DNA of 64,000 nt from Streptomyces caeruleatus (GTDB taxonomy: Bacteria; Actinomycetota; Actinomycetes; Streptomycetales; Streptomycetaceae), in NCBI RefSeq assembly GCF_001514235.1, contig NZ_KQ948937.1, positions 61,083-125,082 on the forward strand, given 5' to 3'. Below the pieces are notes generated by a model, which saw nothing but the letters and a program-made list of their open reading frames with translations, was not told the DNA's origin and searched no databases. Made by a program: the position numbers and the translations under genes. Positions 7,847 through 16,041 of the stretch are shown piece by piece (the stretch's first letter is position 1; every line of letters starts with the position of its first letter).

Positions 7847-9594
7847 GCGCCCTTCCCGTCGCGACATCCCGAGAAGTGCGGTCGCAGGCGCGGCGTCTGA
7901 TGCGCCAACACCCTCGTGAACTGGCCTTCTCACTGTCCCTGCACGTCCTCGCCACCCTCGCCGGCCTGGTCGCGCCCCAGCTTCTGGGGCACCTCGTCCA
8001 GGAGGCGGACGGCGCGGTGGACGACGTCACCTCGATCGCCCTCGTCATCTGTGCGGCCGTGGTGGCCCAGGCCACCCTCACCCGTTTCGCCATCCTCGCC
8101 TCCCTCAAGCTCGGCGAGAAGGTCCTGGCCCGGCTGCGGGAGGAGTTCGTCGGCCGGGTCCTGACCCTGCCGATGTCCACCGTGGAGAAGGCCGGCTCCG
8201 GTGAGCTGATCACCCGCACTACCCGTGACATCGACGTACTGGCCCACACCGTGCAGATGGCGGTGCCGGACTCCCTGGTCGCCTTCGCCACCGTCGCGCT
8301 CACCCTGGGCGCGATCGTGCTGACCGCACCCGTGCTGATCCTGCCCTGTCTCATCGCCGTGCCGGTGCTGTGGCTCTCCACGCGCTGGTACCTCAGGCGG
8401 GCGCGCGCCGGCTACCTGCGGGCCAACGCCGCCTATGCCCAGTTGACCGGAGGTCTGGGCGAGACCGTCGACGGGGCACGCACCGTCGACGCGTTCGGTC
8501 TGGCCGACAGCCGTTTCGCACGGGTCAACAAGGACATCGCCGAGTCGTACGAGGCCGAGCGGCGCACCCTGTATCTGCGCAGCGTCTACCTGCCCATCGC
8601 CGACACCGGCTACATGCTGCCGGTGGCGGGCACGCTGCTGATCGGCGGACTCCTCTACCTCGGCGGCCATGTCTCCCTGGCCGCCGTCACCACCGTGACC
8701 CTGTACGTGCAGCAGCTCATCGGCCCCGTCGACCGGCTGCTGTACTGGATGGACGAACTCCAGGTGGGCGGCGCGTCCTTCGCCCGGATCCTCGGAGTCG
8801 AGGCGGTCTCGGAGACCTCCGGCGATGGGCGGCCCGGTGCCGTCGAGGAGAGCGGCCAGGGCATCGTCGTCAGCGGGGTGCGGCACGCCTATCGTGAAGG
8901 CACCGACGTCCTCACCGACGTCAACCTCAAGGTGGAGCCGGGCGAACGGCTGGCCATCGTAGGCCCCTCGGGGGCGGGAAAGAGCACCCTGGGGCGACTG
9001 CTTGCCGGTGTCCAGCCGCCCTCCGGCGGAACCATCACCGTCGGTGGCAAGCCGCTCGCCCAACTGCCGCTGTCCGAACGGCGCAAGCTGGTCATGCTCG
9101 TCACCCAGGAGCACCACGTCTTCCGCGGCACCCTGCGCGACAACCTGCTCATCGCCCGGCCCCGGGCGCGGGACGAGGCGCTGGAAGAGGCCCTGCGGGT
9201 CGTCGATGCCTGGCAGTGGGCCGAGGAGCTCGGGCTGGACACCGAAGTGGGGTCCGGCGCCACCGCCCTGGCCCCGGGCCAGGCCCAGCAACTGGCCCTG
9301 GCCCGGCTGGTCCTGGCCGACCCGCGCACCGTCGTCCTCGACGAGGCCACCTCGCTGCTCGACCCGCGCGCCGCCCGCCATCTGGAACGCGCCCTGGCCC
9401 AGGTCCTCGAAGGGCGCACGGTCATCGCCATCGCGCACCGGCTGCACACGGCACACGACGCCGACCGGGTGGTGGTCATGGAGGACGGCCAGGTGACGGA
9501 GGCCGGCCGGCATGACGAGCTCCTGGGCCAGGGCGGGCCCTACGCCCGGCTCTGGCACTCCTGGCACGCGGGCAAGGCAGCACCGGCCGACTGA
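7843..9594 (+). CDS. ABC exporter half-transporter, catalytic partner (subunit 2)
   Basis: This 583-residue fused membrane/ATPase half-exporter complements subunit 1. The transmembrane domain occupies about 1-330. The ATPase has a full Walker A GPSGAGKST near 374, Walker B TVVLDEATSLLD near 500 and the H-loop in AIAHRLH near 530. Its own signature is damaged: ALAPGQAQQLAL replaces LSGGQ. In the heterodimer one site therefore combines this protein's Walker motifs with subunit 1's intact FSGGQ, while the second site is broken on both faces. This is seen in heterodimeric bacterial exporters with one consensus and one degenerate site, such as TM287/288 and BmrCD. The ATG at 7843 overlaps the stop of subunit 1, which favours equal expression. 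Confidence 0.92.
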   Translation: MSALPVATSREVRSQARRLMRQHPRELAFSLSLHVLATLAGLVAPQLLGHLVQEADGAVDDVTSIALVICAAVVAQATLTRFAILASLKLGEKVLARLREEFVGRVLTLPMSTVEKAGSGELITRTTRDIDVLAHTVQMAVPDSLVAFATVALTLGAIVLTAPVLILPCLIAVPVLWLSTRWYLRRARAGYLRANAAYAQLTGGLGETVDGARTVDAFGLADSRFARVNKDIAESYEAERRTLYLRSVYLPIADTGYMLPVAGTLLIGGLLYLGGHVSLAAVTTVTLYVQQLIGPVDRLLYWMDELQVGGASFARILGVEAVSETSGDGRPGAVEESGQGIVVSGVRHAYREGTDVLTDVNLKVEPGERLAIVGPSGAGKSTLGRLLAGVQPPSGGTITVGGKPLAQLPLSERRKLVMLVTQEHHVFRGTLRDNLLIARPRARDEALEEALRVVDAWQWAEELGLDTEVGSGATALAPGQAQQLALARLVLADPRTVVLDEATSLLDPRAARHLERALAQVLEGRTVIAIAHRLHTAHDADRVVVMEDGQVTEAGRHDELLGQGGPYARLWHSWHAGKAAPAD

Positions 9595-9667
9595 CCGAGC
9601 CCGGGGTCGGCACACCACCACATCCGTACTTCGCACCCGAAGCACTCCGCACCGGAAGGTTCGCCGC

Positions 9668-10414
9668 ATGATCGATGATGCGTTCGTCTCCGCCGTGAAG
9701 CCCCTGCACGTGCCCGAGATGGGCACGGACGCCACCGCACCGCTGCTCTACTGGCTCATCCGCACCCTCCGGCCGCAGCGGGTGCTGGAGGTCGGAATGG
9801 GATACACCACTCCGTTCCTCGCCCGGGCCCTGGCCGACAACAAGGCGGCCTTCGCGTCCGAGCGGGCGCTGCTCGGCACTCCGGAATCCGACACCGTCCA
9901 GCCCATGGCCCACGCCCCGTACTACGACGAGCCGTACGAGCCGCAGCTCGTCTGCATCGACCGGATGACCGACGCCTCCTCCTCCGCGCCCCGCGCGCTG
10001 CAGGTCCTGGAGGATCTCGACCTGGCCGGCACCTGCCGGATCATCGAGGGCGACCTGCGCGGCTCCAGCGACAAGGTGCGCGAGAGCGTCGGCATGGTCG
10101 ACTTCGCCTGGATCGACACCTGGGACACGCTGGCCTTTGTCCGTGAGTACTGGGATCTCGTCAATCCGGCGGGCGGCGTGTTCGTGGCGCACTACCTGAT
10201 GACCTACCCGGAGGGCCGTGCGGTCCTGCGCTATCTGGAGTCCCTGCGCGGACGGGAGAAGGGCCGCCTGGAGATCACGAACCTTCGCGAGCCGCACCGC
10301 TACGGACAGAACAGCACCACCATCATCCGCCGCACCCGCGACTACGTGGACCCCGAGGACCTGCGCCCGTCCGGCAGCAGCAACGACCCGACCGGTGTGC
10401 TCGACATCGGCTGA
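9668..10414 (+). CDS. Putative class I SAM-dependent methyltransferase
   Basis: This 248-residue protein has an N-terminal nucleotide-binding signature RVLEVGMGYTTPFLARAL near residue 40, like motif I of class I methyltransferases. An acidic strand, VDFAWIDTWDTLAFV, lies near 150, where CmcI/O-methyltransferase-like families place catalytic or metal-contacting acids. The ATG at 9668 has a GGAAGG-type ribosome site about nine bases upstream. It lies between the ABC exporter and the HpgT-like aminotransferase and so belongs to the Dpg pathway by context. Methyl acceptor and atom are unknown. It could act on the Dpg ring, an amino group or the finished peptide. It is not closely like the OMT at 5019. 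Confidence 0.65.
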   Translation: MIDDAFVSAVKPLHVPEMGTDATAPLLYWLIRTLRPQRVLEVGMGYTTPFLARALADNKAAFASERALLGTPESDTVQPMAHAPYYDEPYEPQLVCIDRMTDASSSAPRALQVLEDLDLAGTCRIIEGDLRGSSDKVRESVGMVDFAWIDTWDTLAFVREYWDLVNPAGGVFVAHYLMTYPEGRAVLRYLESLRGREKGRLEITNLREPHRYGQNSTTIIRRTRDYVDPEDLRPSGSSNDPTGVLDIG

Positions 10415-10437
10415 CACGGCCGACAGGAAGGGGGCTG

Positions 10438-11751
10438 ATGCGCATGGCCGCCGCAACCCTGCGGAAAGAGGATCTGCACGCGAGCGTCGGCGATCCGGTG
10501 CTCGACACGATGACATTCCTCAACGAGATCACCCACCGCTACCCCGAGGCGATCTCGTTCGCACCGGGCCGCCCGTACGACGGCTTCTTCGACGTCGAGG
10601 AGATCTTCACGCACCTGCGCCGCTACCTGGACCACCTGGCGCAGGACGGGGCGACGCCCGGCGAGATCCGCGACGCGCTGTTCCAGTACGGTCCGACCGG
10701 CGGCCGGATCCGGGAGCTGATCGCGGACTCGCTGCGCAAGGACGAGAACATCGACGTACGGCCGGAGTCCGTCGTGGTCACGGTCGGGTGCCAGGAGGCG
10801 ATGTTCCTCGCGCTGCGCGCGCTCCTCGCCCGGCCGGACGACGCGCTCCTGGTCTCCAGCCCCTGCTACGTGGGGATCACCGGAGCCGCACGTCTGCTCG
10901 GCGTCGAACCGACCGCGGTCGAGGAGGGCAGGGACGGTTTCCGCTGCGCCCCGCTCGCGGCCGCGCTGGCCGCCGAGAAGGCGCGCGGCCGCCGTCCGCG
11001 CGCCTTCTACGTGGTCCCGGACCACTCGAACCCCTCGGGCACCACCATGTCCTTGCCGGAGCGGCACGCGCTGCTCGAACTGGCGGCACGCGAGGACTTC
11101 CTCGTCCTGGAGGACAGCCCCTACCGGCTGGTCAGCCCCGGACGCCGGCTGCCGACCCTCAAGTCCCTGGACCGGGACCGGCGCGTCGTCCATCTCGGCT
11201 CGTACTCCAAGACCCTGTTCCCGGGAGCCCGCGTCGGCTTCGCCGTCGCCGACCAGGTCGTGGTCGACGCCGACGGCACGCGAGGGCTCCTCGCGGACGA
11301 CCTCACCAGGATCAAGAGCATGGTCACGGTGAACACCTCGCCGCTGAGCCAGGCCGTGGTGGCGGGCATGCTGCTCGCCGTCGACGGACGGACCTCCGAC
11401 CTCAACACCGAGACCTCCGCGTACTACGGCGAGGCGATGAAGGCCGTCCTCGCGCGGCTCGACGAGTGCCTCCCCCGGCAGGACAGGGACGCCCTCGGCA
11501 TCCGTTGGAACAGCCCGGACGGCGGCTTCTTCCTGACGGTCGACGTCCCGTTCCGTACGGACGACGCGGCGCTGGCGCGTGCGGCGGAGGAGCACGGGGT
11601 GATCTGGACGCCCATGTCCTACTTCCATCCCGGGAGCGGCGGCGAACAAAGTCTGCGGCTGTCCGTCAGCTACTTGACCCAGGCCGACATCTCCGAAGGT
11701 GTCGCACGCCTCACCCGGTTCATCAAGTCCGAATCAGCGAAGGCCGGTTGA
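10438..11751 (+). CDS. hpgT: PLP aminotransferase, HpgT-like arylglycine aminotransferase
   Basis: This is a fold-type I aminotransferase of 437 residues. The Schiff-base lysine is Lys258 in GSYSKTLFPGARVGFAVA. Other family marks are the cofactor loop TVGCQEAMFLALRAL, YVVPDHSNPSGTTMS (Asn-Pro segment), DSPYRL (Asp of the pyridine-nitrogen contact) and the C-terminal LRLSVSYL arginine segment for the carboxylate. In glycopeptide pathways HpgT converts hydroxyphenylglyoxylates to Hpg and Dpg. Here it sits directly before dpgABCD, so transamination of 3,5-dihydroxyphenylglyoxylate to Dpg is the natural reading. The ATG at 10438 follows an AGGAAGGGGG ribosome site. Specificity for Dpg is inferred from context. 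Confidence 0.87.
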   Translation: MRMAAATLRKEDLHASVGDPVLDTMTFLNEITHRYPEAISFAPGRPYDGFFDVEEIFTHLRRYLDHLAQDGATPGEIRDALFQYGPTGGRIRELIADSLRKDENIDVRPESVVVTVGCQEAMFLALRALLARPDDALLVSSPCYVGITGAARLLGVEPTAVEEGRDGFRCAPLAAALAAEKARGRRPRAFYVVPDHSNPSGTTMSLPERHALLELAAREDFLVLEDSPYRLVSPGRRLPTLKSLDRDRRVVHLGSYSKTLFPGARVGFAVADQVVVDADGTRGLLADDLTRIKSMVTVNTSPLSQAVVAGMLLAVDGRTSDLNTETSAYYGEAMKAVLARLDECLPRQDRDALGIRWNSPDGGFFLTVDVPFRTDDAALARAAEEHGVIWTPMSYFHPGSGGEQSLRLSVSYLTQADISEGVARLTRFIKSESAKAG

Positions 11752-11824
11752 TTTCCTCCCGGCAGACAGAGAAGGCGGCTCCAGTGTCAGCAGCAATGCG
11801 TCCAGTCCGTGGCAGGTCGCGTAT

Positions 11825-12997
11825 GTGGGGGTGGACGTTCCAATGACCGTCGACTTGAGCGCTCCCGGTACCGGCCTGCTCGACCTGCCGATCGCCGACC
11901 CGGCGACGGGGCGGGCCACCGCTCGGATCATGAGTGTCGGCACCGCCGTCACCGACCAGTCGTACTCCCAGCAAGAGCTCCTCGACATCTTCGACATCAC
12001 GGACCCCAAGGTCCGTTCGGTCTTCCTCAACAGCGCGATCGAGCGGCGCTTCCTCACCGTCCCGCCCCGGGACGCCGACGGTGCCGTGCGCCCTGAGGCC
12101 CAGGGCGAACTCCTCGCCAAGCACAAGCGGCTCGCCCTGGACATGGGGGCGCGCGCCGTGCGGGCCTGCCTGGAGCGCGCCGGCCTCGACCTCGCGGACA
12201 TCGACTACCTGTGCTGCACCACCACCACCGGGTTCCTCACCCCCGGCCTCAGCGCCCACCTGATCCGCGAGATGGGCATCCTGCCCTCGACCAGCCGCGT
12301 CGACGTGGTGGGCATGGGCTGCAACGCCGGCCTCAACGCCCTGAACGCCACGTCCGGCTGGGCCGTGGCCAACCCCGGCAAGGTCGCCGTCATGCTGTGT
12401 GTGGAGGCCTGCTCGGCGGCGTACGTCATCGACGGGACGATGCGCACCGCGGTGGTGAACAGCCTGTTCGGCGACGGGGCGGCGGCGATCGCCCTGACCG
12501 CGGACCTCGCGGACGCCGCCTACCGCGACCTGGGCGGCATACCGTCCGAGCGGGGCGGCCCGCGCATCCTCGGCTTCGCCAGCCACCTCATCACCGACGC
12601 GATCGGCGCCATGCGCTACGACTGGGACGACGAGCAGGGGAAGTTCAGCTTCTACCTCGACCCGCACGTTCCCTACGTCGTCGGCGCCCACGCGGAGCGG
12701 GTCGTGGACCACCTGCTCGCGGACGCCGGTCTGCGGCGCAGCGGCATCGCCCACTGGCTGGTGCACTCCGGGGGCAAGAAGGTGATCGACGCGGTGCGGG
12801 TCAATCTCCGCCTCACGCGGCACGACGTGCGGCACACCACTGGGGTCCTGCGGGACTACGGCAATCTGTCGAGCGGCTCGTTCCTGTTCTCCTACGAGCG
12901 GCTGCTCCAGGAGGGGACCGTCCGGCGCGGCGACCACGGCGTCCTGATGACCATGGGCCCGGGCTCGACCATCGAGACTGCGCTGGTGCAGTGGTGA
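11825..12997 (+). CDS. dpgA: DpgA, type III polyketide synthase for 3,5-dihydroxyphenylacetyl-CoA
   Basis: DpgA is a chalcone-synthase-like enzyme that condenses four malonyl-CoA units to 3,5-dihydroxyphenylacetyl-CoA. This 390-residue copy has the nucleophilic cysteine in DVVGMGCNAGLNALN (Cys166), a partner-histidine region HWLVHSGGKKVIDAV, the asparagine segment LRDYGNLSSGSFLFSYERL and the C-terminal GPGSTIE loop. It agrees closely with my memory of glycopeptide DpgA proteins throughout. I chose GTG 11825 because it gives MGVDVPMT, the N-terminus remembered for known DpgA. The same frame stays open back to 11699, which would overlap the aminotransferase. The gene ends in a four-base overlap with dpgB, and the four dpg genes form one coupled operon. 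Confidence 0.96.
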   Translation: MGVDVPMTVDLSAPGTGLLDLPIADPATGRATARIMSVGTAVTDQSYSQQELLDIFDITDPKVRSVFLNSAIERRFLTVPPRDADGAVRPEAQGELLAKHKRLALDMGARAVRACLERAGLDLADIDYLCCTTTTGFLTPGLSAHLIREMGILPSTSRVDVVGMGCNAGLNALNATSGWAVANPGKVAVMLCVEACSAAYVIDGTMRTAVVNSLFGDGAAAIALTADLADAAYRDLGGIPSERGGPRILGFASHLITDAIGAMRYDWDDEQGKFSFYLDPHVPYVVGAHAERVVDHLLADAGLRRSGIAHWLVHSGGKKVIDAVRVNLRLTRHDVRHTTGVLRDYGNLSSGSFLFSYERLLQEGTVRRGDHGVLMTMGPGSTIETALVQW

Positions 12998-13719
12998 CTA
13001 CGGAGCAGGTGAATCACGTCATGGAGATCCCGATGGCTGCCGAGATCCAGCCGGAACACGAGAGCCTCACCCTGCGGATCGACGGGCGGCACCCCCTGTC
13101 GCCGGAGGTCGTGGCAGCGGTCGGCGCCGTCTGCGACAGCGCCGAGGACCGTGCGGGACGGACCAGCGTCGTCGTCCGGGTCTCCGGGGTCCCGCACGCG
13201 TCGTGGTCGAGCGACCTGACGGTGTCCCTGGTGAACAAATGGGAACGCGCACTGCGCCGTCTGGAAGGACTGCCGGCGCTCACGATCGCGGTCGCCGACG
13301 GCGCGTGCGGAGGAACGGCCCTGGACGCGCTGCTCGCCACCGACTACCGCATCGCGACCGAATCGGTACGCCTGGTCGTTCCCGTCGAGAGCGGGGCGAC
13401 CTGGCCCGGCATGGCCCTGTACCGGCTGGCAGGGCGCGCGGCGAACGCCACCGCCGTCCGTCGTGCGGTGCTCTACGGCACCCCCGTCGAGGCGGCCGAC
13501 GCCCTGGCCCTGCATCTGGTCGACGAGCTGACGGACGACGTACCGGGAGCGCTGGCCCGCGCCGTCGAGCGGACCGGCGCGGTCTCGGGCACCGAACTGG
13601 CCATCCGGCGGCAGCTGATGTTCGACGCCTCCGTCACCAGCTTCGAGGACGCGCTCGGCGTGCACCTGGCAGCCTGTGACCGCGCGCTGCGGCGCTCCAT
13701 CGCGGAGGTGGACGCATGA
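12994..13719 (+). CDS. dpgB: DpgB, enoyl-CoA hydratase-like helper of DpgA
   Basis: DpgB is a crotonase-fold accessory that raises DpgA output, probably by helping dehydration/aromatisation of the tetraketide. This copy has about 241 residues from GTG 12994, which overlaps the dpgA stop as GTGA; ATG 13021 is a later option giving 232 residues. Crotonase marks include TIAVADGACGGTALDALLATDYRIA, the oxyanion-loop region, followed by a shortened VESGATWPGMALYRL in place of the usual PE..G..P segment. The C-terminal helix ends in LRRSIAEVDA. It ends in an ATGA overlap with dpgC. Confidence 0.93.
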   Translation: MTTEQVNHVMEIPMAAEIQPEHESLTLRIDGRHPLSPEVVAAVGAVCDSAEDRAGRTSVVVRVSGVPHASWSSDLTVSLVNKWERALRRLEGLPALTIAVADGACGGTALDALLATDYRIATESVRLVVPVESGATWPGMALYRLAGRAANATAVRRAVLYGTPVEAADALALHLVDELTDDVPGALARAVERTGAVSGTELAIRRQLMFDASVTSFEDALGVHLAACDRALRRSIAEVDA

Positions 13720-15068
13720 CCCCCGGCGAGACGCGCGTAGCCCCGACCGACGACCTGCGCCAGGTCCGCTCCGACCTGTGCCCGGCCCGGCAGACCCTCG
13801 CACGCACTGCGGCGCGCACCGAGGCCCGACTGGCCGAGCTGCCCGGTCCGGCGGACCGCTCACCGCGGCAGCGCGCTGTCGCCGAGGCGGCGGGCGATGC
13901 CATGCGGACCCTGCGCGCCGCGTTCATGGACAGCCACACCGACGCGGTCTACGACGAGCTGACCGACGGGAGGACCCGCCATCTGCGGCTGCGGGAACTG
14001 GCGGACGCCGCCGCGGCGGCCTTCCCCGGTCTCGTGCCGACCCCCGAGCAGCTCGCCGCCGAACGAGGCCGGCCCCAGGCCCACAAAGAGGGCCATGAGC
14101 TGGACCAGGGCATCTTCTTCAGCCGGGTGCTCCGCTCGCCCCAGGCCGGTCCGCACCTGCTCGACGCGATGCTGCGTCCGACCCCCCGCGCCCGCGCCCT
14201 CCTGCCGGAGTTCCTGGAGACGGGGAGCATCGACCTGGGCTCCGTACGGATGGAACGCACCGGCGCCGTGGCACGCCTCACCATGTGCCGCGACGACGCC
14301 CTGAACGCGGAGGACAACGCACAGGTCGACGACATGGAGACCGCCGTCGACCTCGCCCTGCTCGACCCGGCCGTCGAAGTCGGCCTGCTGCGCGGCGGAG
14401 AGATGACCCACCCCCGCTACCGGGGACGGCGCGTGTTCAGCGCGGGCATCAATCTCAAGGCTCTGCACAGCGGCGACATCTCGCTGGTCGACTTCCTGCT
14501 CCGTCGCGAACTGGGCTACATCCACAAGCTCATACGGGGAATCCTCGGCGACGAGGAGACGAACTGGCGCTCCCGGACCGTCGAGAAGCCCTGGGTCGCC
14601 GTCGTCGACTCCTTCGCGATCGGCGGCGGAGCCCAGCTGCTGCTCGCCTTCGACCATGTCATCGCCGCCTCGGACGCCTACGTCAGCCTCCCCGCCGCGC
14701 AGGAAGGGATCATCCCGGGTGCCGCCAACTACCGGCTGAGCCGGTCCGCAGGACCACGGCTCACCCGGCAGGTCGTCCTGGAGGGGCGGCGGATATGGGC
14801 GAGCGAGCCCGCCGCCCGGCTGGTGGTGGACGAGGTGCACGACCATGCCGATCTGGACCTCGCCGTGGAGCGCAGCGTCGAACGCCTGCGGGGCAGCGCG
14901 GTGCTCGCCAACCGGCGGATGCTGAATCTCGCGGAGGAGCCGCCGGACGAGTTCCGCCGCTACATGGCCGAGTTCGCGCTCCAGCAGGCCCTGCGGCTCT
15001 ACAGCGCCGATGTGCTCGACAAGGTCGGCCGCTTCTCCGCCGCCGACCAGAAGGGGCGACCGCGGTGA
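13716..15068 (+). CDS. dpgC: DpgC, cofactor-independent 3,5-dihydroxyphenylacetyl-CoA 1,2-dioxygenase
   Basis: DpgC uses O2 without metal or cofactor to turn 3,5-dihydroxyphenylacetyl-CoA into 3,5-dihydroxyphenylglyoxylate and CoA. The protein is 450 residues, the usual DpgC length. An N-terminal helical extension of about 180 residues precedes a crotonase core with VFSAGINLKALHSG (oxyanion region), WVAVVDSFAIGGGAQLLLAFDHVIA and SLPAAQEGIIPGAANYRLS. The start ATG overlaps the dpgB stop, and the stop overlaps the dpgD GTG. Its product is the substrate of the aminotransferase encoded at 10438. Confidence 0.95.
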   Translation: MTPGETRVAPTDDLRQVRSDLCPARQTLARTAARTEARLAELPGPADRSPRQRAVAEAAGDAMRTLRAAFMDSHTDAVYDELTDGRTRHLRLRELADAAAAAFPGLVPTPEQLAAERGRPQAHKEGHELDQGIFFSRVLRSPQAGPHLLDAMLRPTPRARALLPEFLETGSIDLGSVRMERTGAVARLTMCRDDALNAEDNAQVDDMETAVDLALLDPAVEVGLLRGGEMTHPRYRGRRVFSAGINLKALHSGDISLVDFLLRRELGYIHKLIRGILGDEETNWRSRTVEKPWVAVVDSFAIGGGAQLLLAFDHVIAASDAYVSLPAAQEGIIPGAANYRLSRSAGPRLTRQVVLEGRRIWASEPAARLVVDEVHDHADLDLAVERSVERLRGSAVLANRRMLNLAEEPPDEFRRYMAEFALQQALRLYSADVLDKVGRFSAADQKGRPR

Positions 15069-15871
15069 TCGGTGGCGGCAACTCCGGTGTGCGGTACGAG
15101 AAGAAGGACCGCGTCGCCCGGGTCACGCTGGACCGGCCCGAGGTGCTCAACGCGATGGACCAGCGCATGCACGAGGAGCTCGCCCTGGTCTGGGACGACA
15201 TCGAGGCCGACGACGAGATCCGCGTCGCGGTCCTCACCGGTGCCGGCGACCGCTCCTTCTCGGTCGGACAGGACCTGCGAGAGCGGGCCCGGCTGGACCG
15301 GGAGGGGGCTCCGCCGACCACGTTCGGCAGCCGAGGGCAGCCAGGCTGGCCCCGGCTGACCGACCGGTTCGACCTGTCCAAGCCCGTGCTCGCGCGCGTC
15401 AACGGCTACGCGCTGGGCGGCGGGTTCGAACTCGCCCTCGCCTGCGATCTCATCGTCGCCTCCGACCAGGCGGTCTTCGCCCTGCCGGAGGCCACGCTCG
15501 GCCTGGTGCCCGGCGCGGGCGGCGCCTTCCGACTGGCGCGGCAACTGCCCCTGAAGACCGCCATGGGCTACCTCCTGACCGGGCGCCGGATGAGCGCCGC
15601 CGAGGCACTCCGGTTCGGCCTGGTCAACGAGGTCGTCCCGGCCGGGGCACTCGACGAGGCCGTCGCGGCCTGGACGGACGCCCTGCTGCGCAGTGCGCCG
15701 CTGGCCGTGCGGTCCCTCAAGGAGGCCGTGTCGCGGTCGTTGGACATGCCGCTGGAAGAGGCGTTCACCGCGTCGTACACCTGGGAGGAGAAGCGACGGC
15801 GCAGCGAGGACGCCGTCGAGGGCCCCCGGGCCTTCGCGCAAGGCCGCGAACCTGTGTGGCGAGGGGCCTGA
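15065..15871 (+). CDS. dpgD: DpgD, enoyl-CoA hydratase-like enzyme of the Dpg pathway
   Basis: DpgD is a canonical enoyl-CoA hydratase homologue of 268 residues from GTG 15065, overlapping the dpgC stop as GTGA. It acts with DpgA and DpgB in forming 3,5-dihydroxyphenylacetyl-CoA. Crotonase motifs are clear: LDRPEVLNAMD at the N-terminus, RSFSVGQDLRE (first oxyanion loop), VNGYALGGGFELALACDLIVAS, and FALPEATLGLVPGAGGAFRLA with a catalytic-type Glu. The C-terminus ends QGREPVWRGA, a usual crotonase tail. It is the last gene of the left + strand block and is followed by a convergent gene pair boundary. Confidence 0.93.
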   Translation: MIGGGNSGVRYEKKDRVARVTLDRPEVLNAMDQRMHEELALVWDDIEADDEIRVAVLTGAGDRSFSVGQDLRERARLDREGAPPTTFGSRGQPGWPRLTDRFDLSKPVLARVNGYALGGGFELALACDLIVASDQAVFALPEATLGLVPGAGGAFRLARQLPLKTAMGYLLTGRRMSAAEALRFGLVNEVVPAGALDEAVAAWTDALLRSAPLAVRSLKEAVSRSLDMPLEEAFTASYTWEEKRRRSEDAVEGPRAFAQGREPVWRGA

Positions 15872-16009
15872 CCGGGGCGGCGGAGCGGTCGGGCGCGGGG
15901 CACGTCGGGGACCTCCCGGCCGCAGCGAACGGCGATGCCAATAGACGCGGGGCTGCCTGACTTCGCCACCCTCGTCCGGCTGTACCGCACCGCTGGACGC
16001 GGGGCGTGC

Positions 16010-16036
16010 GGGCCCGCGCCGCTCGGGTGCGGGCCC
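16010..16036. terminator. Candidate hairpin between convergent dpgD and lyase genes
   Basis: GGGCCCGC (16010-16017) and GCGGGCCC (16029-16036) form a perfect 8-bp stem with an 11-nt loop, lying just past the stop of the - strand lyase at 16042. The other bases between 15872 and 16041 show no gene. It could end transcripts from both sides. Confidence 0.5.
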
Positions 16037-16041
16037 CGGCC

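Noticed and set aside
11699..11824. Longer DpgA start at 11699
   Set aside because: It would overlap the aminotransferase by about 50 bp and add residues unlike known DpgA; GTG 11825 gives the usual N-terminus.
1..15871. Glycopeptide or ramoplanin/enduracidin-type cluster from the Dpg genes
   Set aside because: No Hpg genes (HmaS/HmO), P450 cross-linkers or multi-modular NRPS in this block; a PGM1-like ligase points elsewhere.
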